Below are positions 39,370-52,127 of a DNA stretch of 64,000 nucleotides, piece after piece (positions within the stretch are counted from its first letter, which is position 1; each line of letters opens with the position of its first letter). The notes under the pieces were generated by a model, which did not search any database, was not told the origin of the DNA, and worked only from the letters and a program-made list of their open reading frames with translations. A program made the translations under genes and the position numbers. Source of the DNA: Eudorina sp. 2006-703-Eu-15 (Eukaryota > Chlorophyta > Chlorophyceae > Chlamydomonadales > Volvocaceae); assembly GCA_003117195.1 (NCBI GenBank), contig BDSI01000009.1, forward strand, positions 248,001 through 312,000, written 5' to 3'.

Positions 39370-41979
39370 CCTAGGATTGCCCATGTCCGTCTGTGTGTCC
39401 GTATGTCCGTGTGTCCGTCATCAGCAGCTTACTATTCCGCCCGTTGCCTTGTAAACCGTCCTCAATGATGCCGGTAGGCCCCCCACCTGAATGTCATGCA
39501 GCATGGCCTCCTGCTGGATGCCTCAGCATGAAGGATTCGGGATGGCACTGAGTCCTTTACCAACCAAATGCCACGGAAAGGCGTCGTACAACACTTATCA
39601 CAGTAGTGGGTACCTATCGCTTGGGCCGCCGCCTCGCACGGCCGCACAGGCAGGCGTAACCGGCAGCAGTTTACCAGCATACCAGGTATCTGAGACGCGT
39701 CGCGCACGAATACCAAAAATACGCCTCCAAGCGCCGCCGACCTGCGTACATGGCTGAAATCTAAGAACCTGCTGACAGCCTTACTTTGAACTGTCCGGGT
39801 CGAGCTCAAGGCTCACCGACCCCCTCCTCCTGTAGCAAGCAGGCTTCCCGACATGATGCCAAAGTGCCGTGCGTCGTGTACTACTGATGGATGAGGGTCG
39901 TACACTGTACAACACCTGACACACCTTCAGGCCGTGACGCTACTGCAGAATGGCGCCTTTATCCCCGCTCGAAATGCTGCACAAGGTCAGAGAGCCTGGG
40001 TGCGCAATCAGGACATCCCCCAGAGTCTGCAGCGCCCAACGGTCCACCATAACGGCGGGGATGTCGGTTTCCCAGCTCCGTGCCGGCTTCGCTGTTTGGG
40101 CTTCCCGGCCGATAGGCACGGGTTGCCCCGCATGGCCACATTCCAGCACCACGGCTGCGCCCTTCCTGGACCCGCTCCGTGAGCACCGCACACGGGGCCC
40201 TCGCGAGGCCTCGCCCGCGTTCCAAAGGCAGATCGCTTGCCGGACCGCTCGGCCCCCTCAACATGTCCATCGCGCCATGCATAGGGGTAGGGCTCCAAAG
40301 CCTCCCTCAGATGACAGGTGCGCTAGCTGGAGATAGACGCTTTGTGACACCCGTAGCTCGATATTCAGAGATCTGGCTGGGGCGGAGATCGGCTCAATAC
40401 GCACTGCCTTCGAATGACACCACGTGCGGCTGCAATTGACGTACGCCATCCAGTGCAATGCCTGCGCCTCGCACCGTGTGTCGCCACGCGTGTTGGGTGT
40501 TGGGAGGGAGCCGGGGGGCGTGGAGGACAGCGCTTTGCATTGTATGCGTCGGAAGGCATCCCGCCAAGAGGTTGGACCACTCTTTGCAACTGGCGCTGAG
40601 TGGCGGTGTTCGGATTGAAGCCCCGGGACTCAACCCCCCGTGGGTCTGAAAGTGGCTGATGACGGCGAGCCGCAGAGGCAGGGCTATTCTGTACAACGCG
40701 CCGTTGTCCATTGCCGCCCTGCGGGTTGCTTGGCTTGCAGCCCGTATGTCGGCCTGGCTGCTTGGCTCCGTATGTCGGCCTGGCTCTTTTTGAAGGTCGG
40801 TTGCCATGGCGGGTGCTAGGCTGCTGGGTGCCCCATTTAAAGGCCTTGCAAGGAACTTCAGGGTTCAGGCCTTTGATGACGTCGGCAGAAAACACCTGAG
40901 AAGCGTTCTGTACATCTGTACGGCAAGTTACCGTCCTGGTTGGCAGTGCCCATATCTACGTGGGGCATAAAAATATTACCAAGTGGCAAGGATGAGGACC
41001 GGCGTGCGCGCAAGCTACAACGGAGCCGGGCCGGATGAAGGCGAGGTTCAAACGTGCGTGTGCGAATGAAGGGACCGGACGCACCGGCGGGAAATGACTG
41101 CATGCCTGTTTGACGCGAGGTCCCGGATGAGGTATGCTGGCTCAGGCTCTACGGACGTCACCACCCAGGTGAACGGCTGCGCTTTTGCTGCCGGCGTAGG
41201 CTTCGGCAGAATCAAACGACGTGCCCTAAGAGAATTCGTGGCGCACGGCAAACTGCAGACGGGGCGGATAAGCACACATGCTAGGCGCCACCATCGCGCA
41301 GCGCTCAGTTGTTGTCCCGGTGATGATGCATGTTGCATGATAGCACACATCCGGCCCCGGGCCTCAGTCGTTACTGGCCGTGGGGCGGCATTCCCTGGCA
41401 TTCACGCACGAGACAGCAACCCACCAATAAAGTGTGTCCATAGCACTCCAGGGGTCGGGAAGGGCCTAGATCTGGGTGGATGAAAAATGCGCATGGGTGA
41501 GGGGATTGTGTAGGTGTGCAAGGGGCACGTGCGGGTTGAGAGGCATGTGGCTCAGGTAGGAAGGGGGGCCAATGCCCTTCATTATGGTGACGGGTGATGG
41601 AGCGCTTGTGTTCCACAATATTGCCGTACATCCGGTCACTACCGAGCCCTACCGAGCGCGTCCCATAGGATCTAGGTACTGGTATCCGGCCGTAAGGCAA
41701 GCACCTCGCAGAATGTGGATTTAGCACGACCTGTGTGTTCAGAGGTCCGCTGCAGGTCCGAAGCCAGTCCTAGCCATTAGCCCCTGCTTCATGCATGAGA
41801 TGCACAAGCCCCGAGATTTTGTCCCCGACCGATTCGGCCACCCTTCGCCCCTTGGACAGCAGTAGTTGACCACCCGGCAGTCCGCGCGTGTCCGCAGCCG
41901 GCCGCAGTCGGCCACAGGCACTTGAAACGTCGACGACGTACTAGTCCAGGAACATAAGCACCACAATAAATCGTTCCAT

Positions 41980-42620
41980 AGTGCCCAGCCTTGATTAATT
42001 AAAACTACTTGTGATTCTTAGATTTTCTCTCTAAAAGGCTACACTCATGCTGTTTTGATGACAGGCCAAAGCCAAACCTTGTGTTCACGCATAAACTCAA
42101 CACCTGGTGTAAAACGTATAAAAATGCAAAACAAATGTCAATGTTATTTGTGATGAACGCAGGGGAAGGGCGCTGTGTGAATGGGTTTTACTACTGAAAC
42201 TTGCCAACTGCCGACCGGACGTGACCGGACTGAACAGGTCCAATTAGTGTTTTTTCCGCAAATCAGATAATAATTCTCTCATTAAGGTTATTTATTATGA
42301 TATGATTTTCATAAATACGTTTGGCGAGGTGACTGGAGCATTTGGCTACGGTGCCGATGCCCGTCGGGAAGTTACGTAGTTCAAAACTTACACTATTTCC
42401 ATGTTCAAATCATTACCTTTAACGGAAGTTCTACGCCTGCTTACCTTTTGTGCGCCACCTCACATGCGACATCGTTTATTAGATTGGTTACGAAAGAGTT
42501 GCAACGTGCGGATTACGCCTACGGGTACTGTGGCCCACATCCACGCCATTAACAGCTTGTTTCCGTTACCGTGCTAGTACACACCGAAATCCTTACCTTT
42601 CTCGTGATAACTTGACCCGC
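41980..42620. other. AT-rich block
   Basis: Clearly lower GC than its surroundings (for example ATTAATTAAAACTACTTGTG and ATAATAATTCTCTCATTAAG-type text), with no ORF of note. It may be an old insertion, organelle-like DNA or a promoter region. Confidence 0.5.
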
Positions 42621-42698
42621 GTTTGCGCTCAGTCATCGACGATAAGACCTGCACCTTTTACTTAAACACTTTGACGCCCGCTGCAGCCGGGATCTCTC

Positions 42699-44270
42699 AT
42701 GAAAGCCATGCATGTAGAAATTTGTGGACTGTCTCCGAACAATGCTTCTCCGTCGGGCGATGTGTTACCCTGGTGCGCTGCGCCGTTGCCCTCCGGCACC
42801 CGGTCCGCGTGGGAGGACGAATCGTCACAACAGACCACGTCCAGCAGAAACGCATCCGACCTCGCAAGCATGGGAATAACTCCATGGAAAAATGCCGATG
42901 ATTCCACCACAGCGGCTGTTCCCCTCCGCGCTCTAGCGGCCTGTCCCAGAAGCGCTGACGACGTGGCAGCCCCGGCGCGACGAAAGGCGACGTCCAAGGG
43001 CCGCGCCTCCAACCTCGTCAGCTTCCTGTTGCCGGGGACGACGCTCTCTGTCGCAAACAGCGGCTCGACAGCCAGGGCCGCCTTCGCATCCCCCACGTCG
43101 TCGCCGCGTGCGAGGCAGCGCAGCGGCGACAGCATTGGGTTCGACGTTGAGCGCAGCCGCTCTCCCCGGGGACCCTCCACCTGGAAACGCGACGGACCCC
43201 GCAGGGTAAGGAGGACTGGGAAAGAAAGAAGAGAGGGTAAGGAGGACTGGGAAAGAAAGAAGAGAGGGTAAGGAGGACTGGGAAAGAAAGAAGAAAGGGT
43301 AAGGAGGACTGGGAAAGAAAGAAGAGAGGGTTCATCAGCGAGGTGCTAGGGCGCGACATGAAAAGCCTTTGCAGTGTACGCATTTAGCGCTCTTCTTTTG
43401 CCTTTAAATGAGATCACATGGAACACGGCGCGCCTCCCGGCGTTTAGAAAGGGTTTTCGTCCAGCCCCGCCGTTTGCTGTCTGTCACCCCCGTGTGCCTA
43501 CCTCATCTTTGCAGCACATCATGCAGCACTCGTCCTCCATGCCAGACCTCCCACCCCAAGGCGGCCAAACGGGTTCCTCGTGCCCTCACCAACCTCCTCC
43601 GACATCCACAAACACAGTTCCAGTCATGTCAGGGTCGGACTGCCCAGTGGCGTGTTGGCCGTACGACGTTAGCTTCTTTTGCGATCTGCGACGGGGCCAC
43701 CGCCTGGGTGCGGCCTCACGGTGCGGGGTTCTGGAGCGGGTACCCCTAGCCCTGCAGCAGCCCCCAAGCTCCGCACACACCCCAACCACCCCGCCCTCCC
43801 GCCTGCCACCGCGTCTGCCACTGCAACCCTCATCCCCCTCTCCCCGTCCCGCAGCGCTCCATCCTAAAGCCCAGCGCCCAAGCTCAGCCGTACAAACCCC
43901 GCCGACCCGACATGCCCTTCGCCAACATCACAGACCTAGCCGCCGCCATGCCGCCGGACGCCGCGGGGGACCTGCTGCACTACGACTGGGACACCGACGG
44001 GATCGCTCCGGGGACCGACTGCGACGCCCGCAGCCCCGCCGCCCCCGACCAATGCCGCCGTCCGTCCCTGCGGCAGAGCTCCAGGACCCCCTCCGCCTCC
44101 TCCTCCAGCTGCTGCGCCGCGGGTTCCGGCTACAGCCCGGGGGCAATAACCTCCCCGGGAAGCCTCACCTCAACCGCCTTTAGCCGCCTGAGATGCAGTA
44201 CACCAGCGCGGTTTGGAGAGGGGCTGGACTCCAGGGGGGAGGGCGGGGCGGGGCGGGGAGCCGGCAAGGG

Positions 44271-44301
<31 letters not shown>

Positions 44302-46224
44302 AGCTGCGGTACGGGTACGACAACGAACACCACTATCGTGGAGCAGTTGGAGGAGGCGCACCGCAGCCACGCTGCCGGGCTGAGCAAGCGGCGGCTCGCG
44401 TCCGTGCGGCGCCAGCAGCGCCGCACGTCCAACGGATCTGTACGGCGCATCTCATTCTCGCCGTACGTGTCGCACGCACCGGCGAGCGTGCCGGGAACGT
44501 CTCTGGGGCTGTCCTGGGCGGAGGCGGCTGCGGCGGCCTCGCCCGTGGCGGGGCCTGAGTCCCCGATGAGCCCCAGCTGTGGACAGCCCCTGGAGCGGCC
44601 CCCGCAGCCCGGGCAGCCTCCGGAACTGTTGCTGCCCCAGGTGCACTCCGTGGAGCCCCAGCCGTCACTGCCGCAGCTCCCCGACAGGTCAGAAGAGGAG
44701 GCGACGCAACAACAGGAGCAACAGGAGTTGGAGCGGCTCATTGGGTGGAGCGCCGAAGTGCAGCCGATGACACCGACGTCGCCGCCGCGGCCGCGGCCGC
44801 CACATTCCGTACAGGGGTGGGTGGAGCCGAAGGATGCCGTAGCGGCGGCGACGGCGGCGGCGGCGGCGGCGGCCGCCGCCGAGTGCCCCACAACCACTCA
44901 GCATCCCGCGGGCCTTAGACCGCCCTCGGGCAGGAAGATGGACCCACCATCGGCACCGCCACGGCCCCAAATCCAGCTGCCCGACAGCCCGGCAGGGGAT
45001 GCGCCGCCGCCGCACCACCAGTTGCAGTCGCCGTCGCCGAAGACCGAACCATCACCCCAGCTGCCTGCGGGCCCCTCGGCCGTCCTCAGAGCCACCCCAC
45101 CGAGTGCAGCGCCCACGTCCCCGCCCCTCGCCCGACCGCCACAGACCACCACCACCTCCACCATGACCACCAGCCCCAACGGGAACAGCAATCGCAAGCA
45201 GCAGAGAAAGTCCGGCTGGCGGCGCAGACTGGCGGACTTCCTGCGCCGCCGGACCACCACCACCACCATCGGCACCGGCACCGGCGGCGCCGCGTCGCCG
45301 TCATCCCGCCCGGCGGCGGCGGTGATGGAGCCGCTGTCGTCCTGCTCCAAGCCTAGCATCAGCGGAGGGTCCTTCTCCTCGCCCCCTATCACGCCGCTGG
45401 GACAGCTGCGGGTCTTTGACAGCCACGTGTTCACGCGCCGACGAGTTGCGGTGAGGAAGCGGCCCTCCCAGGGCGGCCTCCCCGCCCCTAACCCCATTCA
45501 GCAGTGGCCCATGGGACCTTCGGGCGGGGCGGAGACCAGCGGCGGGGCCGGCGGCGGCGGCGGCGGCGCCAAGGTTGATGGAGCCGCCGTGCTGCCCCCA
45601 CTTGGCGGGATGGCCGCCGCCGCTGCGCTGACGCCGCCGCCGCGCCGCTTGCCGCCTCTTGCCGCCGGACGCGGCACGGGTGCCGGGACTAGTAGCCCTG
45701 CGGCGGCGCAGTGCAGCGGCCTACCGCCGCCAGTGGGGTGTGCCCCCCCGGCCCCGCCGTCGGCTGCGGGTGCATGTGCATCTGCCAGTACGGCAGCGCC
45801 GGCAATGGTGGCGGCCGATACGCCGCCGCCGCCGCCGCCGTCGCAGCCCTCCGCCCGGCCCAGTAGGGGCGCCAGCCTTCTCGCCTTCCTGGGTTTGAAG
45901 CCCAAGGCGACTTCGGCGTCTGCGCCCACTTCCAGCGACTGCGTGGCTCACTGTACGGCGGTGTACGGCCTCACAGTCAACGGCGATGCTGCGCTCCACG
46001 GGAATGACGCGGACGGGGGGTATCGCCGTCGCAGCGGCGGCGGAGGCAGAGGTGGCAGCGGCGGAGGCGGAGGCGGAAGCGGAGATGTGGTCGCGGCCGC
46101 TGTGTCGAGGTCGGACGGTCCCGACCCGCCGGGGGGCCTGAGGTCGCTGAATCCGTCTGCATCGTTGCGGTTGGCTCCTGGGGAGCTCTCCGGCTCGCAT
46201 CGGGGCGAGCAGGGGTACGAGTAG
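42699..46224 (+). CDS. disordered protein with SILK and RVxF-like PP1-docking motifs (1033 aa, 3 exons)
   Basis: Exons 42699-43205, 43515-43739 and 43855-46224, all junctions phase 0 with GT-AG borders; 169, 75 and 789 codons. Exon 3 opens in frame with RRSILKPSAQAQPYKPRRPD and, about 190 residues later, has SVRRISFSPYVS. SILK followed C-terminally by an (R/K)-x-(V/I)-x-F motif is the classic docking pair of protein phosphatase 1 regulatory subunits, so that role is proposed. The rest is Ser/Pro/Ala/Gly-rich and disordered, with a Gly run after exon 3's first 130 residues, a basic patch (KQQRKSGWRRRLADFLRRR) and a short ordered-looking segment (LRVFDSHVFTRRRVAVRKRP). No globular domain seen. 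Earlier non-coding or coding exons cannot be excluded. Motif matches in disordered proteins can arise by chance. Confidence 0.62.
43204..43327 (+). repeat. 31-bp minisatellite duplicating a splice donor
   Basis: Four tandem units starting GGGTAAGGAGGACTGGGAAA. The first unit begins in the last two bases of exon 1 (42699-43205), so each unit carries a GTAAGG donor-like sequence. The units differ by at most one base. Confidence 0.9.
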
Positions 46225-47369
46225 CGAAGGTCGTGGAGGCAGGCCGCAGAGGGGGGTCTGAGATGTCACGTTTCCGCTGACGGCCCTCGGCACCAAAGGA
46301 AGGCCCACGGGGGGGGTGGGGGATTTCAGGCGTGTCTGCCGGAGGGGCCGGTGGTGTGGGGGAGGAGATGAGGGAGGGTTTCGGGGTTTCGGGGTTTCGG
46401 GGGTGGAGTGGGGACGGGAAGTGGCGATGACCGCGTATGGGCACCTGGGCACCCCTCTGGCAGCTGGCAGGTGCTGTTTGTTTGAAGCGGTTTGTGGGTA
46501 GTTGTTTGTTGGTAGCTGCTACGTAGCCGCTGACCGTGTGGTGGCATTAGCTGCAGCGGTGAGGAGAAGTGAGGTGAGGTGAGGTGCCGTTACCTGGGCA
46601 GTCCTAGGCGATTGTCGGATGCTTCTTGCAGCCGCAGGTAGCGGCCTGCCCTGCCCTGCCCTGCTATGCTATCCTCGGGCGTCAAGCGTATGTGCACTCA
46701 AAGGCAGGTCGGCGGACAAATGATTTGGGTCGGTCGTGTTCCTCTGCTGAATATACCCCGCGGCCGCAGAGGTCAGCGCAGCTGACGTGTGCGTACTGCC
46801 GAGGGAGGAGGGGGTTTACTGGTGAGTGGAGATTGGGGGCGCCACGCGGCCCTCTGCTGTGCAGCACAGGTCAGGGGGCCCGAGGATCCTGTTGGGGTTA
46901 AAGACAAGACGAGACGGGACGGGACGGGACGGGACGGGGCGAACCCCCCCTCCGCCCTTCCTCCGTCTGGCGGTCTGTGGTTGCGCTGAGCTGGGGAGCA
47001 CAACAACACACATACATGTGGCCACATTTTAAATTGCGCGTTTGCTTTATTTGAGTCTGGGACCTAGAGGCGGCGGCTTTGGAACAGCGTCCGGGACCCG
47101 CGGACACCATCCTGCCTAGAACACATAGCATCATTGCATGTTACACCCACCACCCCACCCGGCGCTGCGGTCCCCGCCTACCTCCATTGACATGATGCAG
47201 CTGCTGCAGCTGCTGCTGGGGGCTGCCTTGTGGGTGTGTGTGTGTGTGTAGGTTTGTAGGTGGGGGGTGCGTTTTGTGCGTGTTCATGGGTAGAGCAGAG
47301 CAGAGTGCGTGACATGCAAATGGGGGGCATAGCTGTGCGGGGTGCTTGATGGATGTGCAGGTGGGGGGG

Positions 47370-47515
47370 AGGGTGGGGAGCAAGGGCCGCACCGGAGGGT
47401 GGGGAGCAAGGGCCGCACCGGAGGGTGGGGAGCAAGGGCCGCACCGGAGGGTGGGGAGCAAGGGCCGCACCGGAGGGTGGGGAGCAAGGGGCGCACCGGA
47501 GGGTGGGGAGCAAGG
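47370..47515 (+). repeat. 26-bp GC-rich minisatellite
   Basis: About five and a half copies of GGTGGGGAGCAAGGGCCGCA plus CCGGAG. The last two copies have CAAGGGGCGC in place of CAAGGGCCGC. Confidence 0.9.
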
Positions 47516-49088
47516 GGCGCGCAGAGGGGCTGACTGCGCGGCCGCGCTGCGGCTTCTACCTCCGGATGGCGCCGGAGGTCCATATCGCACCCCTCTCTTC
47601 GGTGTGAGCCGTGTGGAGGCGGCAGCGCGGTGGGAGAGGGGGTTTAAGGGGTAGGCGCAGGGGGCTGATGTGGGCGATGCGAGTCTCACAGGGAGCGATG
47701 GGGGAGCCTACCGAATGCAGGAAGGGGAGGCGGCAGAGGGTACGGCGGAGTGGGCATTGTGGTGGGGCCGTTGGGTGGCGGGAGGGTCGTGGGGCCGTCG
47801 GCTCTCGGAGCTGTACAACCTGGAAGGCAGCAGCGGATACGGGTACGGGTATGGGCTTGGGATACGGGGTACGGATACCGGGCACGGGTACGGAATACAC
47901 GGGTCGGACAAGCTCCCTTTTGTGCTGTTGGGCTCAAAAATGTTGGCTTTGACAGCTCCTTCCTGGGACCTTCATGGCTCGGTGCTCGGTGGGTTGGTGG
48001 GTGACGGCGTTGGCGGGATGGCCGTTCACACACTCAGCGCTTGCCTTCCCCCGCCGGGTTGGCCCCACCTGACGGTTGCGGCGGAAGGCGTCGGATGTCA
48101 CGAAGCCCAGCGGTACGGTACTGTACGGCAATGTCCCCGACGATGACAGCGGCTGTGGGGGCGGGAGATCCATGGCATCGGGACTGTACGGCATGCGGCA
48201 CGGTTGCACGTGTAGGTACATGTCACGGACCACCGGTTCAGCACCGGTGTATCCGATGAGGATTTCGCTGATGAGGTCGGGATGTATTCTAGTGGGTGGG
48301 GTGGGTTGCTGTCACAAGGAAACACGGGGGCACGAATCTGACGAAATGGGCGTGACGATCAATGAGCACTGTCTGGGGGCCAATCGGACGGCGGGCAGGC
48401 GGGTGAGTTGTACGGCGCAGCGTGTGGGCGCCCCGGGCCGCCGCACCCTTTGCCGTACATTGTGAGATGAGTATGTTGAATTGGTGGACATGGATTGATT
48501 GATGTCCTGCAGGATTGCCGGCCCGCTGGTCATCACCAGTAGTTGGCTTTTGGGTTCAGAGCACTTTGTCGATTTCGGGAGGGGGGACACAGCATACGGG
48601 GGTATACATATACATGCCTTGATCATTACTTTAATCGCCTGCGATGTGATCCGGACGGGACGTGTCTGTACGGCTGTGCGAGCTCGGGGGAAAGCTGGAG
48701 GTATTGGGGATCGATTGGCGGTCATAGTATTGCAGTGTATACGTTAGTACATTGGTGTGCGTGACATGGGTCGCGTCGAGCGGGAAGGACAGCGGCACGG
48801 GATGTGGCAGCAGTACCGTAGCAGGAACGGTTACAATCGTGTGAACTCAAGAGGGGGCGTGAGGGGGTGAGTTGCACGTCAGCCCGGGGAATCGATCCTC
48901 CTGTATCCCCCCCCCACCCCCCACCCCCCCCACACACACATGGAGGGATGCCGGATGAGGGGGGCCACGTCAGTTGGTGGATATGTACGGAAGCTACCTG
49001 CCACGTCACGCCGGGGACGGGTACGGAGGCGCAGGATGAGACGGCGGTAGCGGAATCCCGCAGGGTCTGTCACTGCACAGTTATCGGC

Positions 49089-49165
49089 CTGCTGCTGCTG
49101 CTGCTGCTGCTGATCAACATGATCGTGGTGTTGATGTTGATATTGATGATTTTGATGATGCTGTC
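49089..49165 (+). repeat. GCT and GAT trinucleotide runs
   Basis: (CTG)8 followed by degenerate TTGAT/GATGATTTTGATGATG repeats. Confidence 0.8.
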
Positions 49166-49839
49166 AAGGATTTTGTAGCCGCGAACGTCCCTCCACACCA
49201 CGTTACCGCATTGAATGAATGGATGAACGTTACAGCGGACCCCAATCAAAGGGATCAACGGTGTACACCTACCAGACCAAGCCCCAGCAGGCCCCACCGC
49301 CAAGGCAGGCAAGGTAACCCCACACCTCAACGCCGCGAACAAAAAACACACCGGGCCATGACCCCGTCCCTTGACCCCACCGTATTGTGGAAGGACCGGC
49401 ACTCCTCACCGCCGCAATCCAGGCTAGATGCAGTGCGGCAGATACCCCTGCCCCGGGGGAAGGGTGCAGCGTCTGTGCGGCGTCTGGGGGCCCCCCCGGG
49501 CCATCCCCCAATCGACTGCACACCGCACACCCCCCACTCAAGGTGTGTCTGTGCAGGTTTCGTTTTAATCCCCCCCAAGTTAGCTGCGAGGCCACCCCAC
49601 GGGCGATACAAGACGCGGGCGGTGGGTGGAGTCGGGGACCGGGAGGGGCCCGTCCGGACGAGACTGCCTGCCAACGGCAACAGCCTCCGCGCCGCAAGGC
49701 CCCTTGCGTCAATGAAGACCGCGAAACCGCGAGAGGGCACCAAACCGATCACCGCAAGCCCCTACCCCCTGTCTACCTTTCCTAGATGTCTGCCCCCCGC
49801 CCCACAAACACACACACACCCGCCCGCCGCCTCATCCGC

Positions 49840-52096
49840 TCAATCGGAGGCGGGCGGCGGCGGTGGCGGCGGCGGGAGGGCCGTGACCTCCACCGTGATG
49901 TCCGCGTCGAGGCCGTCGAACTGCGCCGCCACGTGCAGCCGTGACCCACGGGTCAGCTCCACCGGCTGACGCAGCAGGTACACGCCCTGCACAGTCGCCG
50001 TCGGCCCACCGTCCCGCTCCGGTGCCGTACTAACCACCAACGACCCGACCGACGATTCCTCAGCAGCCCCGCCACCGCCACTCAATGTCAGGTCGTACTC
50101 AAGCCACAGCACGATGGCATGGCACGTCGACCCATGGGTCGCGGTGAGGGTGGCGGCGCCCTCCACGTCATCCAGGTGCCCCCCGCAGTCAAGTACGAGC
50201 ACCTCCTCCCGGCCACTCAGCTCCTCGTAGCCCCCGCCCGCCTGCCAGATGGCGTACGGCAAGATCGGTAGCTGCTGCCGGCCGCCGCCACCGCCGCCAC
50301 CGCCGGCGCCTCCGTCGCTACTGCCGTCCCCGTCCCCGTCCCCGTCCCCGTCTCCCCAGACGTCCCTGTCGGGGTCATCCTCGTCCGGGGCCCTATCGCC
50401 CCCCGACCCCCGGCCCCCCTCCGCCTCCGCGTCAGCCCCCACAACGCCCAGTACGTTGTTGGCGGCGGACAGGTCCAGGCCCTCCACCACAGCTGCGCAG
50501 GAGGAGGCGGAGGCGGGAGGAGGCGGTTGTGGCTGTTGTGGCGGTTGGGATATGATGCAAGTAACGGTCGACCAGCAACGAGCTGGGTATCGTTATGCGT
50601 CGTTTGCCCGCTCGTGTGCCCGCCCGCCCGCCCGCTCGTATGAGTGGGGTCAGTGGGGTGGCAGTGGCTGCCACTCATGGCCCACCCTCGTCGCCAGGGT
50701 TCACCGCTGGAGCCATACCGAGATTCATTCAAAGGGCGCCCCTCCCCCCGTCCTCCCCCCCTTCCTCGCCCCCTCCTCCCGCCCCTCTTACCTGCCCCTT
50801 CCCCCCTTCCCCTGCCCCACCCTCCGTCCCCTCCCTCCCCTTCCTGCTCACCCAGCGCGCTGCGAGTGCGCCACAGCTCGGGCAGCGCCGCCGCCACCGC
50901 CACCAGCCTCGCCCGCCGGGGGAAGGCCGCCAGCCGCCGGCCGCCTCGCGCCGCCGCCGAGCCGCGAATGACGTCATAGTCCCTCCAGAACCGCAGGTGG
51001 GCCCAGGGCACCAGCTGCTCGAACTCGGAAAAGTAGGGCTCCGAAACCAGGACCAGCGGGCCCGGAGCGGCCGCCGCCGCCCCCGCCCCGGCGGAGGCCC
51101 CGCCTCCCCCGCCGGCGGCGGCGCGCAGCCTCTTGAAGTAGGTTTCGGAGCGCACGGATTTGATCTTGGTGGGGGGGATCCATAATCTCCGGGCGGCCGC
51201 TCGCAGCCAGTTCTGCGCTGAGAGGTTGTCCTCCTGGGGGGGTTAAGGGGATAGGGGATAGGGGGGAGGAGAATAGTAATTTGGTAGACATTTTCAAACG
51301 GCTCTGCTGCCAGAGCGGCTGTTCGACTGGAAGGATACAGTACAATACCATAGATCGCCAGCGACGACGACGGTGTAGGGGGGAGGGGAGGGGAAGGGCG
51401 AGGGAAGTGGGGATGTGGGGAATTGGTGTACATATCTAGGGCAGTGAGGAGGGAAGGAGAGAGGGGGAGGCGACATAAGCGACCCCCACCTGCAGCAAGG
51501 TGACCGACGCCACTCCAGGGTGGGTACCCGCCAGCAGCCCCAGCGCCAGACTGCCGTCCACCACCACCACCTCAGCGCCGCCGGAGCCAGCCGCCGACCC
51601 TCCTGCCGCCCCCACCCCCTCTCGCAGCGCCGACTCCAGGGCCCCACTGAACGCCCGCAGCCGCTCTAGGTCGCCCAACTGAAGCAGCGCCTGCGGGTGT
51701 GTGTGTGGGGTGAAGGTGTGTGGTGGTGGTGGTGGTGGTGGTGGTGGGGGAAATAGGCGGCGGAAAGTGCGCAGGTGCTATAGGAGCTTGGTAGACAGCT
51801 CCAGGCAGGGGCCGGGGGGTCGTATGTACGGGGAAGGGGGGTGGGAGGGGCTGCCCCGCCACCTCGCCACCCACCCACCCACCCCCTGCACCCACCAGGG
51901 GCCCCAGCCAGCTCAGCAGCGGCATCAGCTGCTGCCGCGACGTCGCCTCCTCCTCCGCCTCCGCCTCCGCCCGCAGCGCCGCCAACCGCTCCCGGGCGCT
52001 CTGAGCACCATCCACCGCCTTCACTGCCGCAGCCGCAGCCGCCGCTGGAGACGACGACGACGGGGCGCCGGACGCGGAGGAGGGCGCGGCGTCGGT

Positions 52097-52127
<31 letters not shown>

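Larger units (their letters stand above)
36537..42698. other. long intergenic region, no gene seen
   Basis: About 6 kb without a convincing gene. Short ORFs (for example 37852-38454 plus) show no domain-like composition or paired splice sites. It contains a strong hairpin (39328-39369), CCGT-rich short repeats (39380-39420), and an AT-rich block at 41.98-42.62 kb that may hold the promoter of the next gene. Confidence 0.55.
46225..49839. other. intergenic, repeat-rich, no gene seen
   Basis: 3' flanks of two convergent genes. Holds a GGGAC run (46905-46940), a 26-bp minisatellite (47370-47515), ACGGGTACGG-type short repeats (47836-47905) and GCT/GAT trinucleotide runs (49089-49165). No coding signal beyond these. 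Confidence 0.6.

Noticed and set aside
44130..44897. Minus-strand ORF of 255 aa opposite the 42.7-kb gene
   Set aside because: A shadow of GC-rich codons; the plus strand has consistent phase-0 exons and motifs, the minus strand has only Gly/Pro/Arg/Ser runs.
47370..47515. CRISPR-like array
   Set aside because: Units are directly adjacent without unique spacers; this is a minisatellite in a eukaryotic genome.
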